Part shown: positions 27,608 to 36,156 of the stretch, in pieces
Numbering within the stretch: position 1 is the stretch's first letter
Layout: each line of letters begins with the position of its first letter
Assembly: GCA_965601975.1 (NCBI GenBank)
Contig: OZ271856.1
Span: forward strand, 1 to 64,000
From: JANQIO01 sp965601975
GTDB taxonomy: Bacteria; Pseudomonadota; Gammaproteobacteria; Pseudomonadales; Halieaceae
Reading direction: 5' to 3'
Length of the DNA stretch: 64,000 nucleotides
Program-made: the position numbers and the translations under genes
The notes under the pieces: generated by a model
What the model saw: the letters and a program-made list of their open reading frames with translations, nothing else
Databases searched by the model: none
Told to the model about the DNA's origin: nothing

Positions 27608-30097
27608 ATGCAGGCGCAGCCAGGGCATTTCTCCGGAACGCCCGACCTCGTGTCAGGGATCATGCTGTTGATCCTGGCAGCATCCCTGACCGCGATGCTG
27701 GGGGGGCGGTTCGCGCGGCTTCCCTTCACCATCGCGCTGGTACTGGTGGGCGCCCTGATTGCGGCCCTGGCCCCGGTACTGCCGCCGCTGGCGATGCTGG
27801 CTTCGTTCCAGCTGACGCCTGAGCTGGTCCTGTTTGTCTTCCTGCCGACCCTGATCTTCGAGTCCGCCCACAACCTGCCGGTGCGCCGGCTGCTGGCCAA
27901 CCTGGCGCCGGTGCTGACGCTGGCGGTGCCAGGCCTGCTCCTGTCCACCGGGATCATTGGCGGGGTGTTCTACCTGTTCGGCGTATTCGACCTGATTACC
28001 TGCCTGCTATTGGGAGCTATTCTCAGCGCCACCGACCCGGTGGCGGTGATCGCCCTGTTTCGCCAGCTGGGGGTGCCGGAGCGCCTGACGGTGCTGGTGG
28101 AGGGGGAGAGCCTGTTCAATGATGCAACGTCCCTGGTGGTGGCCACGCTGCTGACGGGGATCCTGATTTCCGGTGTATTCGGGCCAATGACCGTGGTGAC
28201 GGGTGCCGGCGATTTCCTCCGGGTGTTTGCCGGGGGCTGCCTGGTGGGTGCCCTGCTGGCATTCGGGGTGTGCCAACTGCTGGGACGTATCGATACGCAG
28301 CCGCCGGTGGAAATCAGCCTGACCACGGTACTGGCCTACGGGGCCTTCATCATCGCCGAGCACAACCTGCACGTGAGCGGCATCATGGCAGTGGTGGCGG
28401 CGGGACTGGTCATGGGCAGCTACGGCCGCAGCAAGGTGTCGCCGGGCACCGAGCACTACATGCACCAGTTCTGGGACTATGCGGCCTGGCTCGCCAACGC
28501 GCTCATATTCCTGATGGTGGGTATGCGCATGGAGCCCGCCTATTTCGGCGAATACGGCCCGCAGATTGTCCTGGTGGCGGTGGCGATGCTGCTGTCCCGC
28601 GCAGTTGTCGTGTTCGGCCTGGTGCCCCAGCTCGCAAGACTGAAGGACAGCGAACCGGTCAGCCGCGGCTACCAGTTGGTGATGTACTGGGGCGGCCTGC
28701 GCGGGGCGATTGCGATCGCCATCGTCTTGTCGCTGCCGGAGTTTCCCGCCCGCGAAGCGCTGGTCGTCATAGTAATGGGTGCGGTGCTGTTTACCCTGCT
28801 GGTCCAGGGTCTCACCGTGGAGCCCCTGGTGCGCAGGCTGGGGCTGCACCTGCCGGAATTTGCCGAGCGCGTGGCCGAGGCCGAGGCGGAGCTGCACGCC
28901 AAACAGGCGAGCCTGGCGGGGATCGATCGCCTCGAGCACGGTGAATTCTTCTCGGCCCGCGTGGCGAAAACATTGCGGGAGGATGCCGAGGCGGATATCG
29001 CCCGGCTGGAGCAGGACATCGACGCGCTCGTCGCCGAGATGTCCGATGACAACGCGCGCACGATTCTTGCCGTGCGCGCGCTGTCCCGGGAGAAAACCCG
29101 CTACGACGAGCTGTTCCGGCGCGGCCTGATCGGCGATTGGGCATGGCGGGAGCTGGGCTTCAACGTCAACGTACAGCTCGAGGACGCGAGGCACTACGGC
29201 AGGCTTCCCGGTCGGCGCTTCGAGCACCCACCTACCTATTTCATACTGCTGCGGCTGACCCGGCTGCTGGCGGGCCTGCCGCTGGTCGGCGGCTGGCTCG
29301 AGGGCCGCCAGCACCTTCTGATCATGCGGGACTACGAGGTCAGCTGGGCCCGCTACCGCGCCGTGGTCAGTGTGCTCAAGAATCTCGACCAGATGGCCGA
29401 GGAGAACGGCGTCAGCGGCGAACCCGTGGAGGGCCTGCGCGCCGTTTACCAGAAGCTTTCCGAAGCCACCCGCGAGGAGCTGGAGCAGGTGGCCGCCACC
29501 TACCCGGAGTTTGTCGAGGCATCGCAGCGACGCCTGGGCCGACGGCTGATGCTGATTGGCGAACAGGAGGCCGTGGACGCCGTGTCGAAGCTGGGCATTG
29601 TCCCCGAAGGTGTCTCTGAGGCGGTGCGCGCCCACAACCGGGCGTCGCTGCGCGCGCTTCATCGCACGGACCTGTCCGCCTACCTGGAGGTGACGCCGGT
29701 GGAGCTGCTCAACAAGGTCCCGATGTTCGAGTGCCTGACACCGGAGCAATTCGGCCAGTTGATCCCCTGCCTGCAGAAGCGCAGTTTCCCCCGCGACCAG
29801 TGCGTCATCGAGCAGGGCTCCCGTGGCGACTCCCTGTTCATGATCGCCCGCGGCGTGGTCAGCGTCGAAGAGCAGCGCGAGGGCGAGAGCCGCGAACTGG
29901 CCTGCCTGTATCCCGGTGACTGCTTTGGCGAGGCCGCCCTGCTGCATGGCACCACCCGCAATGCCTCGGTGACCGCAAAGACCCCCTGTTCCCTGTACGA
30001 GCTGCGGCGCGAGGACTGGCTGGCGCTCTGTGAACGTCACCCCAGCCTGGATGAGGCGATACAATCCATCGATCGTCAACGCAGCCTGGAAAGCTAA
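27608..30097 (+). CDS. CPA1-type Na+/H+ antiporter with C-terminal cyclic-nucleotide-binding domain
   Basis: This is an 829-residue protein, ATG behind a G-rich site. Residues 1-400 contain about 12 transmembrane helices with the CPA1 hallmarks ATDPVAVIAL (from 141) and LFNDATSLVV. A long helical cytoplasmic region (400-690) follows. Residues 700-829 form a cNMP domain with the phosphate-binding cassette CFGEAALLHGTTRNASV, which keeps both the conserved Glu and Arg. Antiport of Na+ or K+ for H+ is therefore probably gated by a cyclic nucleotide. The same layout is known from sperm-type and some bacterial NHEs. Its stop overlaps the following small gene by one base. Confidence 0.88.
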   Translation: MQAQPGHFSGTPDLVSGIMLLILAASLTAMLGGRFARLPFTIALVLVGALIAALAPVLPPLAMLASFQLTPELVLFVFLPTLIFESAHNLPVRRLLANLAPVLTLAVPGLLLSTGIIGGVFYLFGVFDLITCLLLGAILSATDPVAVIALFRQLGVPERLTVLVEGESLFNDATSLVVATLLTGILISGVFGPMTVVTGAGDFLRVFAGGCLVGALLAFGVCQLLGRIDTQPPVEISLTTVLAYGAFIIAEHNLHVSGIMAVVAAGLVMGSYGRSKVSPGTEHYMHQFWDYAAWLANALIFLMVGMRMEPAYFGEYGPQIVLVAVAMLLSRAVVVFGLVPQLARLKDSEPVSRGYQLVMYWGGLRGAIAIAIVLSLPEFPAREALVVIVMGAVLFTLLVQGLTVEPLVRRLGLHLPEFAERVAEAEAELHAKQASLAGIDRLEHGEFFSARVAKTLREDAEADIARLEQDIDALVAEMSDDNARTILAVRALSREKTRYDELFRRGLIGDWAWRELGFNVNVQLEDARHYGRLPGRRFEHPPTYFILLRLTRLLAGLPLVGGWLEGRQHLLIMRDYEVSWARYRAVVSVLKNLDQMAEENGVSGEPVEGLRAVYQKLSEATREELEQVAATYPEFVEASQRRLGRRLMLIGEQEAVDAVSKLGIVPEGVSEAVRAHNRASLRALHRTDLSAYLEVTPVELLNKVPMFECLTPEQFGQLIPCLQKRSFPRDQCVIEQGSRGDSLFMIARGVVSVEEQREGESRELACLYPGDCFGEAALLHGTTRNASVTAKTPCSLYELRREDWLALCERHPSLDEAIQSIDRQRSLES

Positions 30098-30324
30098 TGG
30101 ACATCACACCGGGGCGCTATCGCCACTACAAGGGAAAGGACTACCAGGTCCTGTTCGTCGCCACCCACAGTGAGACCGAAGAGAAGCTGGTGATCTACCA
30201 GACCCTCTACGGCAACTTCGATTGCTGGGCGCGGCCCCTGGAGATGTTCACCGGAATGGTCACCATCGACGGCGTGGAGCAGCCGCGCTTCGCCCTGGTG
30301 GAGCCCGAGGCCGGCGCCGACTAG
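30097..30324 (+). CDS. DUF1653 small protein
   Basis: This is a 75-residue protein starting at the ATG in the TAATG overlap with the antiporter stop. It matches the DUF1653 pattern: GRYRHYKGKDYQVL at the N-terminus, then LVIYQTLYGN, WARPLEMFTG and RFALV. Its biochemical function is unknown. Its TAG stop sits in the CTAG that the insertion sequence has duplicated, so the gene itself is intact. Confidence 0.85.
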   Translation: MDITPGRYRHYKGKDYQVLFVATHSETEEKLVIYQTLYGNFDCWARPLEMFTGMVTIDGVEQPRFALVEPEAGAD

Positions 30325-31274
30325 TTGTGGTTACTCATCAGGTTGTTCACAGATAGGCCGCTCCGGCTAATCGGTGGTAGGTAGTCGAGGCTAGCATGGG
30401 GTCGATGCCAGTTGTATTGGTGTAACCACGGCATTAGATGCTGAGCCCTTTGCTCTGAGTCTTTGTAAGAGCGAGCGTAGGCCCATTCTCTGAGTGCTGT
30501 TTGTATAAACCGCTCAGCTTTGCCGTTGGTTCTGGGACAGTATGGACGTGTCCTTTTGTGCACCAGCCCCAGTCTGCGACACAACTGCCTGAAGACCTTC
30601 GACTTGTAGGCAGGACCATTATCTGTGAGCACACGTTTGAAGCGGATACCCAAGCTCCTGTAATACCTCACAGCCCTGAGAAGCGCCTGGCAGGCGCTTC
30701 TCCCTGTTTCATCTGGATGGATGGAGCCGAAGGCCACCCGACTATGGTCATCAATGGCGACGTGGACGTACTCCCAACCAGGCCCGCGTTTCGGCGTGTT
30801 CAGGCGGCTACCGGTGACCCTGTGTCCGGGGCGCTTGAATCGCCCGAGTTTCTTGATATCCAGGTGCAGTAAATCCCCAGGGGCATCATGCTCGTAGCGA
30901 TTATCAGGCCTGGCGGGCTCGAGATAGGCAAGTCGATTTAGTCCCGACTGCGCCAGGATCCGCCCGACTGTGCTTTGGCTGGTACCCACCGCCAGGGCAA
31001 TCTGGCGATAGGTTTGCCGTTGACGCCTGAGCTTGATAATGCGTTTGGCGATGCCGCTCTTGGTCTGAGTGGGGCACTGACGCGGGCGGGAGGAGCGATT
31101 CAACAGGCCGGCTTCACCTTCGTCCTGGTATCGATGGAGCCATTTGTAGGCTGTGCGGACGCTGACGCCCACGGCCTGGGCGGCTTCGGCGGGTCTGAGA
31201 CCGTCTTCGGTGATTCGACGAACGAGCAGCAATCGACCGTGTGGCGTTAATCGTGCATTCTTGTGGTTGTTCAT
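30321..31274 (-). CDS. IS481-family transposase
   Basis: This is a 317-residue DDE transposase. An N-terminal helix-turn-helix (residues 10-55, RPAEAAQAVGVSVRTAYKWL) and a second HTH (about 90-110) bind the ends. The integrase-core catalytic residues are Asp in LLHLDIKKLG, Asp in RVLTDNGPAYKS and Glu in RTNGKAERFIQ. The reading frame runs out through the left terminal repeat, and its TAG stop is formed by the flanking CTAG rather than by the element itself. The frame is uninterrupted, so it is probably functional. Confidence 0.93.
   Translation of the reverse strand: MNNHKNARLTPHGRLLLVRRITEDGLRPAEAAQAVGVSVRTAYKWLHRYQDEGEAGLLNRSSRPRQCPTQTKSGIAKRIIKLRRQRQTYRQIALAVGTSQSTVGRILAQSGLNRLAYLEPARPDNRYEHDAPGDLLHLDIKKLGRFKRPGHRVTGSRLNTPKRGPGWEYVHVAIDDHSRVAFGSIHPDETGRSACQALLRAVRYYRSLGIRFKRVLTDNGPAYKSKVFRQLCRRLGLVHKRTRPYCPRTNGKAERFIQTALREWAYARSYKDSEQRAQHLMPWLHQYNWHRPHASLDYLPPISRSGLSVNNLMSNHN
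30325..30350 (+). repeat. IS481 terminal inverted repeat, left end
   Basis: This end pairs with 31332-31357 in inverted orientation, with five mismatches at positions 6, 8, 9, 14 and 15 counted from the outer end. The inner 11 bases are identical in both copies. Confidence 0.9.
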
Positions 31275-31331
31275 TCGGGGCTCCGGATTATTGAGATGGG
31301 TCGCACCTCCAATTCTCCGGGTATGCCCCGA

Positions 31332-31357
31332 GTGAACAACCTATTGAGAGATCACAA
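31332..31357 (-). repeat. IS481 terminal inverted repeat, right end
   Basis: This is the partner of the left end at 30325-30350. The outer edge is directly followed by CTAG, which carries the stop codon of the FAD-linked oxidase gene. Confidence 0.9.
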
Positions 31358-32755
31358 CTAGTCGACCAGTTTCCCGGGGTTCATGCGGTTGTCCGGGTCC
31401 AGGGCAGATTTCAATGTGCGCATCAGTGCCAATGCCGCCGGGTCCGCGTAGCGTTCCAGTTCCCCGCGCTTGAGCTGGCCGATGCCGTGCTCGGCGCTGA
31501 AGCTGCCGCCCATCTCCGCTGCCAGGTCGTGCAGGGTGCGGCTGACCGCCTCCCCATGCTGGCTGCGAAACTCACCCGGGTCCGATCCTTCCGGGGCCAG
31601 CACGTTGTAGTGCAGGTTGCCGTCCCCGATATGGCCGTAGATCGACAGACGCAGGGGTTGCAGTGATTCGAGTCGAGCGGGCGCCTGTTCGCAGTAGGCT
31701 GGAATATCCGCAATGGGCACGGAAACATCGTGTTTGATGGAACGGCCCGCGTGTTTCTCTGCCTCGGGAATGCTTTCCCGCAGCTTCCACAGGGCCTGCC
31801 GCTGGGGACCGCTTTCGGCAATGACTCCGTCCAGTGCGAGCCCCGACGCCATCGCCTCACCCAGCAGAGATTCCAAAGCCGGCCGCAGACCACCGGGCGG
31901 CAACGGCCCTGACAGTTCGATCAACAGTTGGTGATCGGCCGCTGAATCCAGCGGCGCCACAGCGCCATCTATATGCCGCGTGACCAGCTCCAGCGACGGG
32001 CCGCTGATGTACTCGAAGGACGTGACCGTATCGCCGCTGAGTCGCCGTGCCATCGGCAGCAGCCTGCAGGCGGAGTTGATATCGGGCAGTGACAACCACG
32101 CCGTCTGAAATTCCGTGGGCCGGGGGAAAAGCTTGACCACGGCCGCGGTGATCACACCAAGGGTGCCTTCGGCGCCCAGGAACAGCTGTCCCAGGTGATA
32201 GCCGGTATTGTCCTTGCGCAGCGGCTTAAGTAGATCCAGCACGGAACCGTCCGCCAGCACCACCTCCAGTCCCAGCACCAGCTCCCCGGCCATGCCGTAC
32301 TTCAGCACTGCCAGGCCCCCGGCGTTGGTCGCCAGGTTGCCGCCCAGCTGGCAGGAACCCTCGGAGCCCATGCTGAGGGGGAAGAACAGTTCCTCGGCTT
32401 CAACTGCTGCCTGCAGCTCGGCGAGGATCACTCCGGCTTCCACCGTCGCCGTCATCCCTACAGGGTCGATAGCGCGAATTCGATTCATCTTCGACAGGTT
32501 CAGCAGCACCTGCCCTTCGCTCATGGGGGTGGCGCCGCCGCAGTAGCCGGTATTACCGCCCTGGGGCACCACCGCGCAGCCCGCATGGCCGCAGAGCTGG
32601 AGAATCGCCGCGACTTCCTCCGTTGAGGACGGAAAGGCTATACAGGCGGCCTTGCCCTGGTAGAGGTCCCTCTCATCCACAAGGTAGGCCCCCATCTCTC
32701 CGGGATCGGTGACTACCCGATCACCCAACAGGGCCGTGAGTCCTTCGATCAGCAT
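31358..32755 (-). CDS. FAD-linked oxidase, D-2-hydroxyacid/2-hydroxyglutarate dehydrogenase type
   Basis: This is a 465-residue protein of the GlcD/D2HGDH family. The FAD_binding_4 (PCMH) domain contains VVPQGGNTGYCGGATP and GSCQLGGNLATNAGGLAVLKYGM. The C-terminal FAD-oxidase domain ends with SIYGHIGDGNLHYN, GSFSAEHGIGQLKR and DPDNRMNPGK, which hold the metal/substrate ligands. It oxidises a D-2-hydroxy acid, passing electrons to a quinone or flavoprotein; the exact substrate cannot be read. Before the IS insertion its stop overlapped that of the DUF1653 gene in one CTAG. It shares a divergent regulatory gap with the dioxygenase gene. Confidence 0.87.
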   Translation of the reverse strand: MLIEGLTALLGDRVVTDPGEMGAYLVDERDLYQGKAACIAFPSSTEEVAAILQLCGHAGCAVVPQGGNTGYCGGATPMSEGQVLLNLSKMNRIRAIDPVGMTATVEAGVILAELQAAVEAEELFFPLSMGSEGSCQLGGNLATNAGGLAVLKYGMAGELVLGLEVVLADGSVLDLLKPLRKDNTGYHLGQLFLGAEGTLGVITAAVVKLFPRPTEFQTAWLSLPDINSACRLLPMARRLSGDTVTSFEYISGPSLELVTRHIDGAVAPLDSAADHQLLIELSGPLPPGGLRPALESLLGEAMASGLALDGVIAESGPQRQALWKLRESIPEAEKHAGRSIKHDVSVPIADIPAYCEQAPARLESLQPLRLSIYGHIGDGNLHYNVLAPEGSDPGEFRSQHGEAVSRTLHDLAAEMGGSFSAEHGIGQLKRGELERYADPAALALMRTLKSALDPDNRMNPGKLVD

Positions 32756-32792
32756 GCGGTGTGCTCCGGCGCGGTGACGATTGGCTATGCTT

Positions 32793-32812
32793 TACACAAG
32801 TAGCTTTGTGTA
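32793..32812. promoter_or_regulatory. Operator-like dyad in divergent oxidase/dioxygenase gap
   Basis: TACACAA-GTAGCT-TTGTGTA is a perfect 7-bp inverted repeat with a 6-base spacer. It lies in the 71-base gap between the divergent starts at 32755 and 32827 and could be bound by a dimeric repressor controlling one or both genes. No matching regulator gene is adjacent. Confidence 0.4.
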
Positions 32813-32826
32813 CAAGAAGGCCGATT

Positions 32827-33501
32827 ATGAAGCGAACCAGCAAACAATGGCAGCTTAGCCGTCGCTCCCTCAGCCAGGGGCTGGGCATCCTGCTGGCGGC
32901 AGGCGCCGCCGCCCCGGTCGGCGCGGTGTCGAAGCTGATCACTCCGCCCCAGGTCGAGGGGCCGTTCTATCCCGTCGACCCCGATGCCGAGCGCGACGTG
33001 GACCTGGTCCGACTACAGGGCCGCTCGAAGCCCGCTACCGGCGAAGTGATCCTGGTACGCGGCGTGGTGCGATCCGGCGACGGTGAGGAGTTACCGGGTG
33101 CTGTGGTCGATATCTGGCAGGCCAACCATCATGGCCGCTACAGCCACCCGAAGGATCCCAACGACGCGCCCCTGGACCCCAACTTCCAGGGCTGGGGTAT
33201 CACGAAGACCTCGAAAGAGGGCAACTATGGCTTCCGGACCATCAAGCCCGGCGCCTACCCGCTGTCATTCCTCGGCGGCTCCGGCTGGCGCTGCCGCCAC
33301 ATCCACTTCAAGGTGTCCTGCCCCGGCCACCAGGCGCTGACCACGCAAATGTACTTCGAGGGCGACCCGCTCATTGCCCAGGATCTGGAGATTGTGAAGG
33401 CGCCGGAGGAACTGCGGCACCTGCTGATTGCGTCACCGACCCAGGACGAGGTCACCGGCTTGCCGGTGTACCGGTTCGATATCACGCTGGCCAGGCAATA
33501 G
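32827..33501 (+). CDS. Tat-exported intradiol ring-cleavage dioxygenase-like protein
   Basis: This is a 224-residue protein. The ATG is preceded by AAGAAGG and gives a twin-arginine leader (SRRSLSQGLGILLAAGAAAP). The body matches the intradiol dioxygenase fold (protocatechuate 3,4-dioxygenase beta type). It has GAVVDIWQAN, the iron-ligand Tyr candidates in GRYSHP and GAYPLSF, and the RCRHIHFKV motif with the two His ligands. Fe(III) enzymes of this type cleave catechols between the hydroxyls. A periplasmic or extracytoplasmic member is less usual and its substrate is unknown. Confidence 0.85.
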   Translation: MKRTSKQWQLSRRSLSQGLGILLAAGAAAPVGAVSKLITPPQVEGPFYPVDPDAERDVDLVRLQGRSKPATGEVILVRGVVRSGDGEELPGAVVDIWQANHHGRYSHPKDPNDAPLDPNFQGWGITKTSKEGNYGFRTIKPGAYPLSFLGGSGWRCRHIHFKVSCPGHQALTTQMYFEGDPLIAQDLEIVKAPEELRHLLIASPTQDEVTGLPVYRFDITLARQ

Positions 33502-33683
33502 GAGAGGCAATGCCGGCACAGTGAATGCCTGAACCCTGTTACTGGCGTCCAACTTCTGTAGAGGTCTTGCAAGTGATTCCAGCTAGCGTGCGTGGCCCCG
33601 CATGGCGGCATTTGGTGAGGGCTGCTACTACTTAAGTGCCGGCAGCGGTTTCGCCGAAGAATAATAAGACAAGGAAATCCACC

Positions 33684-34241
33684 ATGCTGGTGCGCATTCA
33701 GCTGTTTGCAGCTGCCCTGATCTGTGCGTCCTCTGCGTATTCCCAGACATTTGTTGCCGCCGGTGGTGAAACCATCCGGTCCAGTACCACCGAACACGAT
33801 GCCTATCGTGCTGAGATGAATTTTGCCTGGAAGCCAGAGCTGTGGAGCAATGAAAACTGGGCGCTGTCACTCAATCATGCCCTGAGCGTCATGACCTTCC
33901 GCGACGAAAACACGGTAAATGCGATCAGCTGGGCGCCAAACCTGATTCTTGCTCCCAGGAGGAGAAGCAAGTTCTACCCGTTCGCGCAACTCGGTTTTGG
34001 CGTCGCCTACCTCTCCGATGACAAGTTCGAATCGGAACCGGTGCCACACCCTACGTGGGTACATGAGGGAAATGCCGACATGGGGTCCCACGGCCAGTTT
34101 GAAAGCAGCTTCGCCCTCGGGCTGATGAGCGATCGCTTCATGCTGCGGGCAAAGGTCTACCATTACTCGAACGCCGGGCTCGCCGACAAGAACGAAGGCA
34201 TGGATGTCCTGGAATTTGGGATTGGCTTCAGTTTCGAGTAG
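33684..34241 (+). CDS. PagL-like lipid A 3-O-deacylase (acyloxyacyl hydrolase)
   Basis: This is a 185-residue outer-membrane protein. The ATG with AAGGA upstream gives a signal peptide ending near SAYSQ, then amphipathic beta strands of a small barrel. The diagnostic motif is HYSNAGLADKNEG near the C-terminus (His160, Ser162 and a downstream Asn/Glu), with the final strand ending in Phe-Glu. PagL removes the 3-position acyl chain of lipid A. The residue after Ser162 is Asn, as in the family. Expression control is not visible. Confidence 0.78.
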   Translation: MLVRIQLFAAALICASSAYSQTFVAAGGETIRSSTTEHDAYRAEMNFAWKPELWSNENWALSLNHALSVMTFRDENTVNAISWAPNLILAPRRRSKFYPFAQLGFGVAYLSDDKFESEPVPHPTWVHEGNADMGSHGQFESSFALGLMSDRFMLRAKVYHYSNAGLADKNEGMDVLEFGIGFSFE

Positions 34242-34318
34242 TGGCACTGTAAAAGCTGTATTCATTGCTGGTCTCGCGGCGGACGTCGCACGTGGTACCA
34301 GGCAAAGGGGATATAAGA

Positions 34319-35962
34319 ATGAGAACAGGGATACTGGCAGTCGTCGGGCTGCTGTTGGCAGCGTCTGGCTGCAAACTTCAGATTGAAGTTCCCGCAAACG
34401 GGCGTGTGACCACGACATCCGGCAATTACACCTGCGAATCTGGCCAGAGCTGTGAAATCGAGGTCCTGGACACTTCCTTCAACGAAACCTTTGTTGCGGA
34501 GCCCGTCGAGGGCTATTTCTTCGACGGCTGGAAAAACGAGCAGGGCTACTTCTGTTGGTGGGCCCGGGGCAACTGCCGACTGCAGAATGCCTTTGTCGAG
34601 GGCAACGACACCTTCCTGGATATCCTGGCGTCTGATCGGTCCTGGTCAATGGCTCCGAAATTCGCCACCTACACCATGCTTCGGAACAACGGCTACGTCT
34701 CCGTTGAGAACATCCAGGGCATCACGGCTGCGTCCTATGCAAGGCCGGAGGCGACCATCAGCCTCGACGCAAACAACGACGGACAGATTGACCTGCTGAT
34801 GGGTCCGAGCAACTGGGACGCAGAGCCGGAATTTCCCCTGGCCCTGTTCATCAACCAGGGTGGCGGCGTCTTCGTCGAGGACGCCGCCGGGGTGATAGAT
34901 AACGTGCCCACCGTTGGGCAGCTCAATCATCCCTCGATCGTGGCTGATTTCAACGGCGATGGCGCGGACGATGTCTTCCTGGTCGACCAGGGCCTGGAAA
35001 TCGGCACGCCGCCCTTCGCCGGGCACCAGCCTGGCTTGTTGCTGTCGAACGGCGCCGGCGGACTGACCAATGCCTCGGATACACATCTGCCTCCTTTCGT
35101 CGCCTTTCATCACACGGCCGCTGTGGGAGACATTGATCTCGACGGTGACCTGGATATTCTGGGTGCAGACTTGAACAATATTCGCGCCTACATCCTTCTC
35201 AACGATGGCAGCGGCAGGTTCACGCTGCGCACGGACAGGCTGCCCCAGGACATCGTGAGTGAGGAAGCCAACTGGGACGTCGGTACGGTGACTCTCGCCT
35301 ACATCAACAATGACAACCGCCTCGATATCGTATTCGGGACCTACAAGAGCGCTCCGCAAATGCTGATCGCGGTCGCACTGCAGGATGAAACCGGAGACTT
35401 CCCCACGTCGCAGGTGCTCGAACTTGGCGAAACCTTCGCCAATGGAGGTATTGATCTGCTCCTGGCCGAAGACCTGGATGGTGACGGCGATGACGACCTG
35501 ATCGGCAAGATCGATGAGTCGACGCTACCCGGCGAGGAGACGGAGGGCGGCAGCGGAGAGATCGGCCTGTTGGCCCTGCGAAACGACAATGGCGTTCTGA
35601 CGAATGTAACGAACACCTGGCTTGGCGGATCACTGGCCTCTCAGCTGGTTTCCGATACGAGAATATCGGGTCTGTTTCTCGAAGACGTGAACGGAGACGG
35701 CCACAAGGACCTGTTGTTCGCACACACCTCCATTCCGCTGAATGAACTGGGCCAGTACCTGTTCCTCAATAACGGCAAGGGCCGGTTCCGGGCAGCGCCG
35801 CAAATATCCGTGGATTCAGATTTCTTTGTCGGGCCGCAGTGGTACACCGATCACGATGGGGACGGGGATGTGGACATCGTGGTGATCTGGCCCGACATCA
35901 CCGAGGTGGACGGCAACTTCATTTCCACCGGCTACGAGATCATCGTGCTGGAGAGAAACTGA
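34319..35962 (+). CDS. FG-GAP/VCBS seven-bladed propeller lipoprotein
   Basis: This is a 547-residue protein from the ATG giving MRTGILAVVGLLLAASGC, a lipoprotein signal (Cys18). After a Cys-rich N-terminal domain with an InlB-like FFDGW segment, seven calcium-binding loops follow in order: DANNDGQID, DFNGDGADD, DIDLDGDLD, YINNDNRLD, DLDGDGDDD, DVNGDGHKD and DHDGDGDVD. Seven such repeats fit an integrin-alpha-like beta-propeller. It is probably surface- or periplasm-facing and may bind polysaccharide or protein, but function is unknown. The gene lies 77 bases after the PagL gene. Confidence 0.83.
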   Translation: MRTGILAVVGLLLAASGCKLQIEVPANGRVTTTSGNYTCESGQSCEIEVLDTSFNETFVAEPVEGYFFDGWKNEQGYFCWWARGNCRLQNAFVEGNDTFLDILASDRSWSMAPKFATYTMLRNNGYVSVENIQGITAASYARPEATISLDANNDGQIDLLMGPSNWDAEPEFPLALFINQGGGVFVEDAAGVIDNVPTVGQLNHPSIVADFNGDGADDVFLVDQGLEIGTPPFAGHQPGLLLSNGAGGLTNASDTHLPPFVAFHHTAAVGDIDLDGDLDILGADLNNIRAYILLNDGSGRFTLRTDRLPQDIVSEEANWDVGTVTLAYINNDNRLDIVFGTYKSAPQMLIAVALQDETGDFPTSQVLELGETFANGGIDLLLAEDLDGDGDDDLIGKIDESTLPGEETEGGSGEIGLLALRNDNGVLTNVTNTWLGGSLASQLVSDTRISGLFLEDVNGDGHKDLLFAHTSIPLNELGQYLFLNNGKGRFRAAPQISVDSDFFVGPQWYTDHDGDGDVDIVVIWPDITEVDGNFISTGYEIIVLERN

Positions 35963-36007
35963 AGCGTCCCAGGGGTTATCTGGGGTGAATGGGTCTGATG
36001 AATAAAT

Positions 36008-36083
36008 TGGTGCCCGGGGGCGGAATCGAACCACCGACACGAGGATTTTCAATCCACTGCTCTACCAACTGAGCTACCCGGGC
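36008..36083 (-). tRNA. tRNA-Phe (GAA)
   Basis: The 76-nt cloverleaf reads on the minus strand from 36083 to 36008 with CCA encoded. Acceptor GCCCGGG/CCCGGGC, D-stem GCUC/GAGC, anticodon loop UUGAAAA with GAA, and T-stem GGUGG/CCGCC are all visible. The anticodon stem GUGGA/UCCUC has a U28-U42 mismatch. Confidence 0.96.
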
Positions 36084-36156
36084 GAGGTGTGCGGGCCAGG
36101 CGCTGAATGTGCCCTGCCGCGAGAGGCGCGTATTAAACCTGCTGGGGCAGGCCGAG

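Larger units (their letters stand above)
30325..31357 (-). mobile_element. IS481-family insertion sequence, complete
   Basis: This is a 1033-bp element bounded by imperfect 26-bp terminal inverted repeats (30325-30350 and 31332-31357, 21 of 26 identical). They begin TTGTG and share CTCA and AGGTTGTTCAC. CTAG directly abuts both ends (30321-30324 and 31358-31361) and is read as a 4-bp target duplication. One transposase is encoded on the minus strand. Intact repeats and open frame suggest a recent, possibly active insertion. Confidence 0.92.

Noticed and set aside
28007..30079. Long minus-strand reading frame (690 codons) opposite the antiporter gene
   Set aside because: It is the antisense shadow of a clearly conserved antiporter; composition is His/Gln/Arg-rich with no recognisable domain.
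35963..36007. Terminator after tRNA-Phe
   Set aside because: Only a weak 5-bp stem without a U-run is found.
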